A stretch of 50,588 bases of DNA, taken from Thalassotalea sp. GTDB taxonomy: Bacteria; Pseudomonadota; Gammaproteobacteria; Enterobacterales; Alteromonadaceae. A model generated the notes under the pieces. It saw nothing but the letters and a program-made list of their open reading frames with translations. It made no database searches and was not told the DNA's origin. Every line of letters begins with the position of its first letter. The first letter of the stretch is position 1. Positions 1 to 9,810 of this stretch are shown here, one piece after another. The stretch covers positions 1-50,588 of the forward strand of contig JAKVCY010000201.1 in the NCBI GenBank assembly GCA_022448425.1, read 5' to 3'. A program made the translations under genes and the position numbers.

Positions 1-462
1 AAACCGCAGCAGATCCTTTAAAACCAAACGGTGTAACATACCTAAGACTTGACGCTCTAGTGGCGTGAACGCTTTAGATGTTTCTATTTTTACAAGGTTT
101 TGGTTCAAGCCTACCATTAGCTTAGAGAGCGGCAGAATAAAATACGGTAGTGCCGAGGTCATGTGACCGATAAAGCTTGGGCTAGAAGTGTGTACAGAGC
201 GAGACACCAACTTATCGAGTAAGTGGTGCATATGATCAGATACAAAGGACGGCTCTTCAGGAATTACCGCGCCAGCAAAATCCTTCTCAATGTCTGAAAG
301 TGCTTGTTCCGTAGCAACAATATGATTCCCTAGGAAGCCTGCGAGATTTTCCGAGATCTCTTTTTCCACTCGACCAAGTGTCGAGTCTGGTGCTTCTGGA
401 ATTGTAAAAATACGATGTAGCGATTCAAGAGAAACCTCTGCTGCGCGCTTACCTACTGCCAT
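1..462 (-). CDS. panP: PLP-dependent aspartate 1-decarboxylase, PanP type (partial, N-terminal 154 residues)
   Basis: The gene runs off the left edge; only the first 154 codons are present. The N-terminus (MAVGKRAAEVSLESLHRIF, then EAPDSTLGRVEKEISENLAGF) is what I recognise as the start of the glutamate-decarboxylase-like PanP family of vibrios and Alteromonadales, about 550 residues long. The family makes beta-alanine from aspartate for pantothenate and CoA in species without classical PanD. The PLP lysine would lie outside the window. The ATG at 462 is the only reasonable start because an in-frame TAA lies two codons upstream. The family assignment rests on N-terminal resemblance alone, and another group II decarboxylase is possible. 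Confidence 0.75.
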   Translation of the reverse strand, partial: MAVGKRAAEVSLESLHRIFTIPEAPDSTLGRVEKEISENLAGFLGNHIVATEQALSDIEKDFAGAVIPEEPSFVSDHMHHLLDKLVSRSVHTSSPSFIGHMTSALPYFILPLSKLMVGLNQNLVKIETSKAFTPLERQVLGMLHRLVLKDLLRF

Positions 463-910
463 ACGTTACCGTTATTCTATGAGTAAACTTCTTGTAAAAA
501 TCGAATGCGGCAGTTTAATCAATAATTACGGAAAAGTCTTGCACCTTTATCGCATAGTAACGCCATACTTAACATAAACTTGTCATATAAAGATGACACG
601 ATCGTGTATTTTTGCTGCAAATGGGGGTATGCCGGATAAGTTTAAACACTATAGTGCTATGTCATTCGAATCAGTTTTTCACCTAGCAAACAACATGCTA
701 CCCAAATATTTAAACTACAGTGTAATGAAAATGATCGACGCTTCTACGATAGCAATTGCACTAAATGCGATGGTTAATACATTCTTTTTAACATTGTGGT
801 TCATAAACATTCCTGTTAGTCATTTTCTTCAATATGCTTATTGACTAACAATATTTAGACCACTTTAATATCTCGCTGTTTTAAAAGAACTTTTTAGAAA
901 ACCAAATAAA
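463..910. other. Intergenic region, no convincing gene
   Basis: AT-rich spacer between the start of the panP-type gene and the terminator of the yadGH operon. One 83-codon plus-strand frame (593-844) exists but has no ribosome binding site and an unconvincing composition. The left part must hold the promoter of the leftward panP-type gene; no clear -35/-10 pair stands out. Confidence 0.5.
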
Positions 911-948
911 TAAAAAGTGATGTATTTAGTAAAATACACCACTTTTTA
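911..948 (-). terminator. Rho-independent terminator of the yadGH-trmB-like operon
   Basis: A 17-bp inverted repeat with one mismatch and a 4-nt loop (arms 911-927 and 932-948). It is followed on the minus strand by an AT-rich tail. It lies 28 nt after the stop of the methyltransferase gene, where the leftward operon should end. Confidence 0.8.
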
Positions 949-976
949 TCGTAATTCGCGCATGTGTTGTGAGAAA

Positions 977-1705
977 TTAACCGTCAATCTCTAATTGCCA
1001 GCAAGCTTGACCGCTGTTAATAAACTTAGCTTCAAATGGTGTAAAAGGCACTTGGTTTTCCGATAAAGCAACGTCGGAAATAGTCCCTTTTCTGCCAGCA
1101 ATTTCAGCAGCCAACTGAAATTCCTCAAGATAAAGTCGCCAATTGCTACGCAGGGTGATCGTTTTGCCGATCTTAATAATACTCGGGAAAACCGCAGCGC
1201 CATGCCATCGACGCTGTAAGTGCTTTGATTTAGGCCATGGATTTGGATAGAGAATATAGTGTTTTGATACTGGCCAGTTCGCTTGTTCTACTAATCGATA
1301 AAAGTCGTTTAGGTTTGCTCTGACAATCTCGTAATTACTCACACCAGCAAGATCGACAGGAAAGTGTTCTTCGACATTGCGAGTAATGCGGTTAGCCGAT
1401 TTATCAACGCCAATGACTAATGCATTAGGGTTGTTTTTCGCCAATAACCGCGTACTTTGCCCAACCCCGCAGCAAGCATCGAGAATAACCGCTCCTTGCC
1501 AGGCTTTAACTTTCGCATCTAAAGCCTCAAATACGGCTAGCGTATGTGCTTGATAAGGTTTATCAAACGAGTGTTTAAGATGCTTTTCAACGACAGAGAC
1601 CAAGTTTTCATGGGTTCCATCTTGGTTGGTCACTATCGCTTTTGAATCGCCTTGACTGTCATTTGCTTGATCTTGACGGCCTTGTTCATTAACTTGCTTT
1701 ACCAT
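977..1705 (-). CDS. TrmB-like SAM-dependent methyltransferase
   Basis: Resembles tRNA (guanine-N7)-methyltransferase TrmB. It has a Rossmann SAM site (DACCGVGQSTRLLA, then IGVDKS) and, in place of the TrmB motif PDPWHKKRH, the related YPNPWPKSKHLQRRW. The N-terminal ~50 residues are polar and unlike TrmB. It is probably a TrmB paralogue rather than the main enzyme, so substrate and position are uncertain. The frame opens at a TTG at 1723, but the ATG at 1705 is preferred: it starts 1 nt after the yadH stop, as expected for a coupled operon gene. Last gene of yadG-yadH-trmB-like. Confidence 0.75.
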   Translation of the reverse strand: MVKQVNEQGRQDQANDSQGDSKAIVTNQDGTHENLVSVVEKHLKHSFDKPYQAHTLAVFEALDAKVKAWQGAVILDACCGVGQSTRLLAKNNPNALVIGVDKSANRITRNVEEHFPVDLAGVSNYEIVRANLNDFYRLVEQANWPVSKHYILYPNPWPKSKHLQRRWHGAAVFPSIIKIGKTITLRSNWRLYLEEFQLAAEIAGRKGTISDVALSENQVPFTPFEAKFINSGQACWQLEIDG

Positions 1706-1706
1706 C

Positions 1707-2477
1707 TTAACTTCTAAGCCCAATACCTTTTCGAATCAAGTACATCGCTGTCGCCCAAAGGCCAACAATAAACACACCCAAGACTGTAAAAGCGACCGTT
1801 AGGCTGATGTCAGAAATACCTAAAAAGCCAAATCTAAACGCGTTAACCATGTAAACGATCGGATTGAGTTGTGATACGCCCTGCCAAAAATCTGGTAGCA
1901 AACTAATTGAATAGAATACGCCACCTAAGTAGGTCAATGGGGTTAATACAAAGGTAGGAATAATCGATATATCGTCAAAGCTGCCGGCGAATACAGCATT
2001 GATTAATCCGCCAAGTGCGAAGACCGCGGAAGTTAAGCTCACAGTAAGCAGAATAACCCAAATGTTATGAATTTGAATGTCAGTAAAGAACAGCGCAATA
2101 ACGGTAACGATCGCACCAACTAAAATACCACGTGCCATACCGCCACCAACATAACCAGCAACAATCACCCAATTGGGTACCGGTGCGACCAGCATTTCTT
2201 CTACATTCCGTTGCCACTTAGCACTAAAGAAGGAAGACGCTACATTAGAGTACGAGTTGGTGATAACGCTCATCATAATCAAGCCGGGTACGATAAACGA
2301 CATGTAGTCAAAACCGCCCATTTCGCCAATACGGCTGCCGATTAACGAGCCAAAAATAACAAAATACAAACTAATAGTAATCGCTGGTGGAACAAGTGTT
2401 TGCACCCAGATACGCATAAAGCGATGCACCTCCTTGTGCATGATACTTTTTAACGCAATTAGATTAATGGTCGACAT
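1707..2477 (-). CDS. yadH: ABC-2 type transporter permease YadH
   Basis: 256 residues, the usual length of YadH, with about six membrane segments and the ABC-2 signatures FIVPGLIMMSVITNSYSN and FVLTPLTYLGGVFYS near the C-terminal third. It pairs with the ATPase encoded 12 nt upstream to form an inner-membrane exporter whose substrate is not established in any organism I know. Its stop lies 1 nt before the ATG of the TrmB-like gene, so the two are translationally coupled. Confidence 0.92.
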   Translation of the reverse strand: MSTINLIALKSIMHKEVHRFMRIWVQTLVPPAITISLYFVIFGSLIGSRIGEMGGFDYMSFIVPGLIMMSVITNSYSNVASSFFSAKWQRNVEEMLVAPVPNWVIVAGYVGGGMARGILVGAIVTVIALFFTDIQIHNIWVILLTVSLTSAVFALGGLINAVFAGSFDDISIIPTFVLTPLTYLGGVFYSISLLPDFWQGVSQLNPIVYMVNAFRFGFLGISDISLTVAFTVLGVFIVGLWATAMYLIRKGIGLRS

Positions 2478-2489
2478 CTTATTTCCCCT

Positions 2490-3413
2490 CTACGCTTGTG
2501 CTTTTTTATCGTTTACCAGGCGAACGAAGAGTTCTTCAAGGCGATTAGATTTGTTGCGCATACTCAGTACTTGCACCCCTTGTTCAGATAATTGATTGAA
2601 GACGCCATTGAGCCCTTGCGCTTTTTTCACATCAACTTCTAACGTGTGATCATCAATCAAGCGATAGTCAAACCCTTCAAGCGAGGGCTTAATGCTATTG
2701 TTAGGTAAATCAAGAACGAAAGTTTCGATATCCAAGGTAGCCAAAAGTTGTTTCATACTGGTGTTTTCAACAATTGTACCGCTATCGATAATGGCAATAT
2801 TGCGACACAGCATTTCCGCTTCTTCAAGGTAATGCGTTGTTAGGATAATGGTGATACCTTCTTGGTTCAGCTCTCGCAGAAACTCCCACATCGAACGACG
2901 TAGTTCAATATCAACGCCGGCGGTAGGTTCATCTAAAATTAGAACTTTCGGCTCGTGCATTAATGCGCGAGCGATCATCAAGCGGCGCTTCATACCACCG
3001 GATAACATGCGAGCTGCGTTGTCTCGTTTTTCCCATAAATCCAATTGTTTAAGGTATTTTTCTGCTCGCTTGTGTGCGATTGAGCGTTCAACGCCATAGT
3101 AACCTGCTTGGTTAACGAGAATGCGTGTTAAGCTTTCAAACTGGTTGAAGTTAAATTCTTGAGGCACGAGCCCAATGAAGCTTTTTGCGGTTTCTAACTC
3201 TTTGTCAATGTCATGACCAAAGACTTTCACCGAGCCAGAAGTTTTGTTGACTAACGAAGTAATCACACCAATCGTAGTTGACTTACCGGCACCATTGGGG
3301 CCCAACAATGCAAAAAAATCGCCTTGTTGAACTTGCAAGTCTATACCTTTGAGTGCGTGAAAATCACCTTTGTATATTTTCTGAAGATTACTGATTTCTA
3401 AAGCGAGAACCAT
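2490..3413 (-). CDS. yadG: ABC transporter ATP-binding protein YadG
   Basis: ATPase partner of YadH. It has Walker A (GPNGAGKST), the Q-loop (LVPQEFNF), the ABC signature (MLSGGMKRR), Walker B (VLILDEPT) and the H-loop (TTHYLEEAE). The C-terminal 80 residues end in the typical LSMRNKSNRLEELFV segment of YadG. The frame is open to 3437, but the ATG at 3413 is chosen because an AAAGG lies 9 nt upstream and the product MVLALEISNLQKIYKG then aligns with the YadG N-terminus. First gene of the operon. Confidence 0.93.
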   Translation of the reverse strand: MVLALEISNLQKIYKGDFHALKGIDLQVQQGDFFALLGPNGAGKSTTIGVITSLVNKTSGSVKVFGHDIDKELETAKSFIGLVPQEFNFNQFESLTRILVNQAGYYGVERSIAHKRAEKYLKQLDLWEKRDNAARMLSGGMKRRLMIARALMHEPKVLILDEPTAGVDIELRRSMWEFLRELNQEGITIILTTHYLEEAEMLCRNIAIIDSGTIVENTSMKQLLATLDIETFVLDLPNNSIKPSLEGFDYRLIDDHTLEVDVKKAQGLNGVFNQLSEQGVQVLSMRNKSNRLEELFVRLVNDKKAQA

Positions 3414-3508
3414 GAACGCAAACCTTTGTGATATCAAGACTATAATTATGTGGGCAAAGTCCTCAAATTCAATAGCCGTTTTTGATATCTAAATAACCCA
3501 AGTTCAGG

Positions 3509-4160
3509 TTAAATAGATTTGCGCCCTACACTAGCGATGACTTCCTCAAAGTTCTTTAAACGGTAATCGACAACCTTATTTTTAAACTTGATGAATTCTA
3601 TGCGAGGGCTCTCCGTTGCAAGTTCTTCAAGCTGCTTTGAGGTTAAATTCGGTGATGTGATATACTCAAAGAGTGGGGTGCTCAATATTTTAAGCTCAAC
3701 CTGACAGAATTGGTTGCTTGCGGCGCTTAATGAATATTTGCGATAAAACTCCAAACTATTCGCAAGGCTAACCTCTTCATTCCATTTAAATTTGCGGCAT
3801 GGTACGTCGCCTCTTCTGGTTTCGCACCTCCCCTCGGGAAACTTACTCGCCAGAATAGCTTGTCCATAAAGAGAGAAGTCTGACGAGTTCAATTAGAGGT
3901 TGTTCATAGTGATAGTAGTTCTCAAGGTAGTCTTTTAGCCGATACGTAACGATATCAAGTTTAGCGCACGCTTCCTGATCTTCCGGTTAAATAAACTGTG
4001 CTAGGTAACTATCTGATAAATTATCGGGTTGGTAGGCGGTTGGTTCATCAAATTGATTAAAAAAGTCGTTAATGTCCTGAACACTCGGATTAAAAAATAT
4101 CCCCACACCAATAAAGATTATGCCCAAAACAAAGCTAACGCCGAGCAACATACTTTTCAT
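3509..4160 (-). pseudogene. Broken gene for a ~215-residue membrane-anchored protein (one stop, one frameshift)
   Basis: An ATG at 4160 (ribosome site GGGAAG upstream) opens a 57-codon frame with a strong N-terminal membrane segment (MLLGVSFVLGIIFIGVGIFF). It meets a TAA at 3987-3989. The same frame then goes on with protein-like sequence (DQEACAKLDIVTYRLKDYL, then NYYHYEQPLIELVRLL) until about 3865. After that the plausible reading moves to another frame, which runs to a stop at 3509 (127 codons, opening at a TTG with no ribosome site). Read together it is one single-pass protein with a polar domain containing three Cys. I recognise no family. It may be a decayed gene, two remnants, or a sequence error. 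Confidence 0.6.
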
Positions 4161-4276
4161 CGAAACTTCCCTATCTTCGACTTAAAAACTGAACAAGTCG
4201 CAATAACTTACCTGTAATTACTCCCTTATTCAATAGTTTAAAATTTAACCAGAGATTTTATACGAATTCCCCTTGG

Positions 4277-7200
4277 CTAATTCAAGCAAGTTTTGACTAT
4301 GGCCTGATTGTAAGCGGTCATAAACGCAATTTTTTGCTTACGTTGCTCTGCTTCCTGCTCATTACGGATAACATCGCTTACACCTTGCATGTATTTATAG
4401 CCGCAACGTTCTTCAATGACGGCTGGGTCATATTGCTCAGCCCCAGGAATAGTAACTCGTCTCCCAGCGGTAACATATAAACGAGTGTCCTGCTCTGCTC
4501 GCGCTTTATCAATAGCAGCATGCAACTCAATCTTTAAGGTCTGTTCGACACCTACTGGCAAATTTTCCTTAGCGGTGTCGTCATTAGTAGAAGACGATGT
4601 TTCTTGTGAACAAGCCGATAACAGCCCTAACGCTATAAGAGCCGTAGCCAAACTATTAAGCACCTGATTATTGGTAGGAAACGAGCTAAACCGCCTAACT
4701 CCAAATACAGCTAAAAGGGCAACCAATAGCGTACCAAAGCTGCCACCACCAGATGAGGACCCACTATTGCCAGCACCGTTATCTCCACCGTCGCCGCCAG
4801 TACCAGAGCCACTTCCCCCTGAGCCACCACCCGAAGAGCTTGCTTGTACTGTAATGGTAAGTTGTCCAGTTGCTTGACCACCATCATCATCAGAGACGAT
4901 ATAGGTAACAGTATCTTGCCCAGAGAATGATGCATCCGATTGATATTGAATTTGATTGTCAACAATTTGCACGCTACCCGTACCGTTGTAATCAAATGAA
5001 TCCAGCGTTAATACCGCACTTTCAATATCACTATCATTTGCGACAACATCCACCAATTCTGCATCTACTCCCTGCGTTACTGTCAGTTGGTCATTAACAG
5101 CAACAGGTAGATCATTCACCGAATTCACTGTAATTAGTGCATTAAATACCGAACTTTGTTGACCGTTTACAACCGCTCGAATAGGTACATTGAGCGTTCC
5201 AAAGTAGTTGCTTGATGGGCTTACTTGAAGGTCTGAAACGGTATAATTGTCACCAGCAGCAACCTCCAGTTCATCTGGCTCTGCACCATCAAAAATAAAA
5301 AGATCGCTAGAGAGTGTTATAGATTCATCTTCATTGATTGTAATTGCTTGCTGACCAGTAATGGCGATGTAATTGATGTCGACAGAAAAATTATTAGGAC
5401 TAATGGCAAAAAACACATTATCTCGACAAGCAACTTTGATTCTTGCTTGAGCTACTGATTCATTAGGTAATATGACAGTTTCCTCGCCGTCATTGCTAGT
5501 CGCCTCTGCCAACATGGTAGGGAAACTGTTGCCGCCATCGGTAGATAAGCTGATATCCACTTGGCTACAACTTATTGGACTAACATGTGTGTTGGCTAAA
5601 TTCCAAGAGACTTGCTGCTCTCTTGTTTGCCAAGTTTCACCACCTACAGGACTACTAAGTGCAAACGCTTCTCCTGTATCTACAACAGTTACCTGCATTT
5701 CGTCATAGTTGACACCACCTTCATTATCGCGCGCAATAAAACGGAAATTGAGTTCACGATTCGTTGTCGGATAAGTCTCACCATAAGTAAGGTTTCCTGA
5801 CAGGATATCTGTTAACTGTGGGAAGGTACGGCTGGTAGAGTCTGTGCGAGGGAAAACACGGAAAAGGGGCCCATCACCAAAATCCGTATTGTCGTCACTA
5901 GGAGAATTAGACGCTATTCCCAAATCAAACTGTTGCCACTCATAACTTAATGTATCGCCATCAAGATCAGAAGCCGTACCATTGAGCGTGAAAGGCGTTT
6001 GTGCTGGAATTGTATAGTTACTGCCAGCATCTACTGCTGGAATTCGATTAGTTGCCGCTGCTACCGTACCGCATGAACGAGCAGCCATAACATCGTTCAT
6101 CTCATCAAGAGAGTGGCTGTGAAATTGATCGATACCCGCGTTAGCAATATTTTGGCTGCCGCAAATTCCAGCATAAGCCATAATGGTATTACCACCGCCT
6201 GGTTCATAAGCAGCACTACTCGCGCGACTAGCACCACACGCACCAGAAGTACCATTAAATGTGTGCTCAGCACCTAATTGATGACCAATTTCATGGGATA
6301 CATAATCAACCCAGAAAGCATCACCGACAGGACTATTCAAGCCAGTAACGCCGTTTGCTTTGAAAGTATCTTGGCAGAGCGCTCCTAATACAGCCATACC
6401 ACCTGCACCAGTGGTTACCACGTGTCCGATATCATAGTTTTCAACGCCAATTCGGTTGTTAATTTGCGTCGTATTTACAGCACCGTCACTGTCATTGTTG
6501 TCGTATGGGTCAGTGGCTGCATCGGTAAAAATAATTAAATCGTTGTTATCAACTAACTCGAGCTGTATTGCCAACTCTGTCAGGAATACTTGGTTCAAAC
6601 GGTTAACCATGGTTACTATCGCTGCTAAACCAGACTGAACTGTCCCACCGTGAAATTGCGTGTATTCAGCAGTAGCTGCAACCGCGAATCGATACGTTGT
6701 GACAGCTTGGTCTGCATTATCTAGTTCCGCTTTTTGTGCTAATGGTGCTAAACCTTTATTAGCAAGACCGAGGCGCGTAATCGTGTCATTAAATATGGGA
6801 GTATCGACATCTTGTTTGTAATAGCTCAGATACGTTTCGTTTTGGCCAACAGCGATCGGGTCAATGTAGACAAGCTGATTTCCATTGTTAAAAACACCAT
6901 TGAAGCCATTTTCAGAGATATCAAAACGGCCACGATTATTTAGAAATTCAGAGTTATTAGCAGTACCACCGACTTGATACCCAGTATACGTAACAATACC
7001 AGGGAATTTAGCTGCTAGCTTAGGAGACATTACTTTCGATTCAGATAATCGAAAAACCGCGAATTCACCACTCGGCAATGGTAAAGAAACGTCCACCCAG
7101 CCGTTTTGGGGTGTAATATTCTTCGCTAATACGTTACTGGAATTGTCTAAATCATCTTTGAGGGAAGACTTTTTACTTAACAGCGTTTGATACAAATCAT

Positions 7201-7480
7201 CAAACGCCAAAGCGACCTGATAGCCTTTGCTGACACGAAGCATTGAGGTTGTCGTGTGGTCACTAATATTCTCAATATCATTAGTGGATTTGCTTGCTAG
7301 GTTATTACTTAGTGGCTTGTTCTCTGCGTTCGACCAATAGTGAAGTACCTTATCTGATAAATCTCGCGTTAAATCTGAGTTTGTCCCACTGTTGGAAGCG
7401 GCATAAACATCTTGAGCATAAAAAGAAAGAAAAATGCTACCAAATAACGCTAACAACAAGGACTTTGTAATTAATGACAT
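4277..7480 (-). CDS. Secreted reprolysin-type (M12B-like) zinc metalloprotease with GlyGly-CTERM-like anchor and extra C-terminal tail
   Basis: 1067 residues. A signal peptide (residues 1-27) is followed by a propeptide-like region and a metzincin domain with HEIGHQLGAEH at residues 396-406, the HExxHxxGxxH zinc site. Ig-like and cadherin-like repeats follow (VVANDSDIESAV, then DTVTYIVSDDDGG). Residues about 882-931 form a Gly/Ser-rich linker, a hydrophobic helix and VRRF, which is the layout of GlyGly-CTERM sorting signals cut by rhombosortase. The protein does not stop there: 136 more residues include a second hydrophobic stretch ending in a lipobox-like LLSAC (Cys about 957) and a charged domain. 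ATG 7480 is preferred to the GTG at 7492 because the signal peptide starts there. Likely an exported protein-degrading enzyme. Confidence 0.85.
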   Translation of the reverse strand: MSLITKSLLLALFGSIFLSFYAQDVYAASNSGTNSDLTRDLSDKVLHYWSNAENKPLSNNLASKSTNDIENISDHTTTSMLRVSKGYQVALAFDDLYQTLLSKKSSLKDDLDNSSNVLAKNITPQNGWVDVSLPLPSGEFAVFRLSESKVMSPKLAAKFPGIVTYTGYQVGGTANNSEFLNNRGRFDISENGFNGVFNNGNQLVYIDPIAVGQNETYLSYYKQDVDTPIFNDTITRLGLANKGLAPLAQKAELDNADQAVTTYRFAVAATAEYTQFHGGTVQSGLAAIVTMVNRLNQVFLTELAIQLELVDNNDLIIFTDAATDPYDNNDSDGAVNTTQINNRIGVENYDIGHVVTTGAGGMAVLGALCQDTFKANGVTGLNSPVGDAFWVDYVSHEIGHQLGAEHTFNGTSGACGASRASSAAYEPGGGNTIMAYAGICGSQNIANAGIDQFHSHSLDEMNDVMAARSCGTVAAATNRIPAVDAGSNYTIPAQTPFTLNGTASDLDGDTLSYEWQQFDLGIASNSPSDDNTDFGDGPLFRVFPRTDSTSRTFPQLTDILSGNLTYGETYPTTNRELNFRFIARDNEGGVNYDEMQVTVVDTGEAFALSSPVGGETWQTREQQVSWNLANTHVSPISCSQVDISLSTDGGNSFPTMLAEATSNDGEETVILPNESVAQARIKVACRDNVFFAISPNNFSVDINYIAITGQQAITINEDESITLSSDLFIFDGAEPDELEVAAGDNYTVSDLQVSPSSNYFGTLNVPIRAVVNGQQSSVFNALITVNSVNDLPVAVNDQLTVTQGVDAELVDVVANDSDIESAVLTLDSFDYNGTGSVQIVDNQIQYQSDASFSGQDTVTYIVSDDDGGQATGQLTITVQASSSGGGSGGSGSGTGGDGGDNGAGNSGSSSGGGSFGTLLVALLAVFGVRRFSSFPTNNQVLNSLATALIALGLLSACSQETSSSTNDDTAKENLPVGVEQTLKIELHAAIDKARAEQDTRLYVTAGRRVTIPGAEQYDPAVIEERCGYKYMQGVSDVIRNEQEAEQRKQKIAFMTAYNQAIVKTCLN

Positions 7481-7498
7481 ATGAGAACTCACTCTGAA

Positions 7499-7525
7499 AG
7501 GGTTGCACCCAAAAAGGGTTGCACC
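7499..7525. repeat. Short tandem repeat upstream of the metalloprotease gene
   Basis: Two tandem copies of AAGGGTTGCACC separated by a few bases lie 20-45 nt upstream of the protease start codon. They could be a regulator site or part of the 5' leader. No function can be assigned. Confidence 0.4.
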
Positions 7526-7709
7526 AAAGCAAACTAAAATGTTGCTACTAGCCTAGCTCATCATTCGATTTATGTCTCTAAATTATTACTTGTGGAGCGC
7601 TTATTTTTGAGCTTTCTAATAGATGCAAAAAAGCCCGCAAGTGCCTGTCTTTAAATCTGTAACTTTCTGATAATGAGCTATCAGCTCCAAATTACATTGT
7701 TAATACGGA

Positions 7710-8279
7710 TTACTTACCTGCGCGCGAAACGTATTCGCCGCTTCGTGTATCAACTTTAACAACTTCACCAATTTGCACGAAAAGAGGAACACGTACTACA
7801 GCACCTGTGCTTAAAGTCGCTGGCTTACCACCAGTACCTGCAGTATCACCCTTTAGGCCTGGGTCTGTTTCAGTAATTTCCAACTCAACGAAGTTAGGCG
7901 GTGTTACCGCAATTGGATTACCATTCCAGAAAGTGATCGTACACAGGTCACCTTCTACTAACCATTTCGCCGTGTCGCCAATCGCTTTTTCGTCTGCAGC
8001 AACTTGCTCAAAAGTTTCATTATTCATAAAATGCCAAAATTCACCGTCGGCATATAAATAACCTAAATCTGAATCCATTACGTCAGCGCCTTCAACCGAT
8101 TCGCCTGACTTAAATGTTTTCTCTAATACTTTACCAGAGATTAGTTTACGAATTTTTACACGGTTAAATGCTTGGCCTTTACCTGGTTTAACAATTTCGT
8201 TTTCTAAAATGTTACAAGGTTCGCCGTCTATCATTAATTTAAGACCAGCTTTAAATTGGTTTGTACTAAAAGAAGCCAT
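7710..8279 (-). CDS. efp: Translation elongation factor P
   Basis: 189-residue EF-P, which rescues ribosomes stalled at polyproline. The modification loop VKPGKGQAF puts the target lysine at residue 34, the site beta-lysylated by EpmA after EpmB converts the lysine. The frame extends 26 codons further upstream, but the ATG at 8279 gives the canonical start [12 protein letters not shown]. It is divergent from epmB with 37 nt between the start codons, so the two probably share a control region. Confidence 0.97.
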   Translation of the reverse strand: MASFSTNQFKAGLKLMIDGEPCNILENEIVKPGKGQAFNRVKIRKLISGKVLEKTFKSGESVEGADVMDSDLGYLYADGEFWHFMNNETFEQVAADEKAIGDTAKWLVEGDLCTITFWNGNPIAVTPPNFVELEITETDPGLKGDTAGTGGKPATLSTGAVVRVPLFVQIGEVVKVDTRSGEYVSRAGK

Positions 8280-8316
8280 AATTACTCGCTTTACTTTCGA
8301 GAGATTGAAATAACAA

Positions 8317-9333
8317 ATGCCGCAGATAATAACCCAAATCGAACCACAATTGCACACTTCTTGGCAAAAAGAGTTAGCTGATGTGGTAACAGACCCTCTG
8401 AAATTGCTGCAGAATCTCGAAATTGATCCCGAAAGCTACCAAACGCATTTTTCAGCGCGGAAACTATTCCCTGTCCGCGTACCCAAGCCATACCTAAAGC
8501 GCATTAAAAAAGGGGACTTTAATGACCCTTTGTTAAGACAAGTAATGCCATTAAGTGATGAGTTCACTGAGGTGCTAGGGTTCAATGCAGATCCGCTCGA
8601 AGAACACGATACGGTTGCAGAAGGCTTGCTTCACAAATACAAACATCGTGTATTGATGATTGTCAAAGCTGGTTGTGCTGTCAATTGCAGGTACTGCTTC
8701 AGACGTCACTTTCCCTATCAAGACAACAGCCCAAATAAACAGCGATGGCAAGAAGCGCTTAACTATATTGCCGCGCACCAAGAAATAAATGAGGTCATCT
8801 TTAGCGGTGGAGACCCCATGATGGCTAGTGATGCACACCTAATTTGGCTAGTAAACCAACTTGCAGCTATCCCGCATCTGAAGAGATTGAGAATTCACAC
8901 ACGTTTACCAGTTGTTATCCCACAACGTATTACCGATGAGTTTGTTCAATTGCTAGCTACCACCCGTCTTAAACCAACGATCGTATTTCATATAAATCAC
9001 GCTAATGAAATCGACGAAGAGGTCGTCGCGATGGCGAACAAGCTTCGCAATAAACATATTCCAATGTTTAACCAAAGTGTCTTACTCAAAAACGTCAACG
9101 ATACACCTGAAGTACTTGCCCTACTGAGCGAGGCTTTATTCGACGCAGGTATCCAACCGTACTACCTGCACTTACTCGATAAAGTCCAAGGGGCTGCGCA
9201 TTTTGATTTAACAGAAACTGAAGCAAGGCAAATTGTTCAGCAACTAATGGCTATTTTGCCAGGTTTTTTGATGCCTAAGCTCGTACGTGAAATTGCTGGG
9301 GAAGCTAACAAAACCCCTATAAATTTGGCATAA
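8317..9333 (+). CDS. epmB: EF-P beta-lysylation protein EpmB (lysine 2,3-aminomutase family)
   Basis: 338-residue radical-SAM enzyme that turns (S)-alpha-lysine into (R)-beta-lysine for attachment to EF-P. The 4Fe-4S motif is CAVNCRYC (Cys120, Cys124, Cys127), followed by the KamA-type [15 protein letters not shown] and the C-terminal [15 protein letters not shown], which carries PLP/lysine-binding residues of the family, are also present. It lacks the extra domains of catabolic lysine aminomutases, as EpmB does. Its divergent placement next to efp supports the role. Confidence 0.95.
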   Translation: MPQIITQIEPQLHTSWQKELADVVTDPLKLLQNLEIDPESYQTHFSARKLFPVRVPKPYLKRIKKGDFNDPLLRQVMPLSDEFTEVLGFNADPLEEHDTVAEGLLHKYKHRVLMIVKAGCAVNCRYCFRRHFPYQDNSPNKQRWQEALNYIAAHQEINEVIFSGGDPMMASDAHLIWLVNQLAAIPHLKRLRIHTRLPVVIPQRITDEFVQLLATTRLKPTIVFHINHANEIDEEVVAMANKLRNKHIPMFNQSVLLKNVNDTPEVLALLSEALFDAGIQPYYLHLLDKVQGAAHFDLTETEARQIVQQLMAILPGFLMPKLVREIAGEANKTPINLA

Positions 9334-9363
9334 TACCGCTATTCAAACTTAAGAAAGAAACTC

Positions 9364-9669
9364 ATGTCTGAAGCCGTTAACCAACAACTTATCGATAATA
9401 TTTCTATCATCTTAAAAAAATCACTTTCTGCTGATGCAACTCTGGCTGCACTACGAGAAGAAAAGAAGGCCGGTTTTGCCGCAATTTTTAAGCAAGATGC
9501 AGGCTTTAAATGTACAGCTAACACTTTTCAGCCATACGTAGAAGAAATCGCAGATGACCTACTAATCTGGCAGAAAACCCCAAATGAGACAAATTTGATC
9601 CCATTGGTGAAAAAAATTGAACAGCTATTTACTGTGCTGAATAATTTTGAGAATTCATACACAGATTAG
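9364..9669 (+). CDS. Hypothetical protein, 101 residues
   Basis: A small soluble, mostly helical protein starting MSEAVNQQLIDNISIILKK, with one Cys. It starts 30 nt after epmB and ends before a bidirectional terminator, so it is probably co-transcribed with epmB. I recognise no domain or family; the balanced composition and position support a real gene. Confidence 0.7.
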   Translation: MSEAVNQQLIDNISIILKKSLSADATLAALREEKKAGFAAIFKQDAGFKCTANTFQPYVEEIADDLLIWQKTPNETNLIPLVKKIEQLFTVLNNFENSYTD

Positions 9670-9725
9670 CACTTGTTTAATCGGTGCAATCTCGAAGCTA
9701 CCGTTTACTAACGTTTAAAAGATAA

Positions 9726-9753
9726 AAAGAAGGCTGCAATTGCAGCCTTCTTT
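9726..9753. terminator. Bidirectional rho-independent terminator
   Basis: A perfect 14-bp palindrome centred at 9739/9740 (core GAAGGCTGCAA), with T-rich flanks on both strands. It ends the epmB operon on the plus strand and the DUF3016 genes on the minus strand. Confidence 0.85.
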
Positions 9754-9810
9754 CAAGTGGAGTAGATTTAACGCCCTCTTTGAAAATAAAGCGACTTCAT
9801 ATCTATCTCA

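Noticed and set aside
593..844. 83-codon plus-strand frame in the first intergenic region
   Set aside because: No ribosome site, odd composition, no recognisable motif, and it fills a region expected to hold promoters.
4029..4217. 62-codon plus-strand frame
   Set aside because: Antisense to the better-supported membrane-protein reading on the minus strand (3509-4160).
4277..4663. Separate lipoprotein gene starting at a GTG (4663) inside the metalloprotease frame
   Set aside because: No ribosome site before the GTG and no stop between it and the protease domain; a continuous fusion is simpler.
7618..7660. Terminator after efp
   Set aside because: A GCGGGCTTTTTT run is present on the minus strand, but no good complementary arm was found, so it was not listed.
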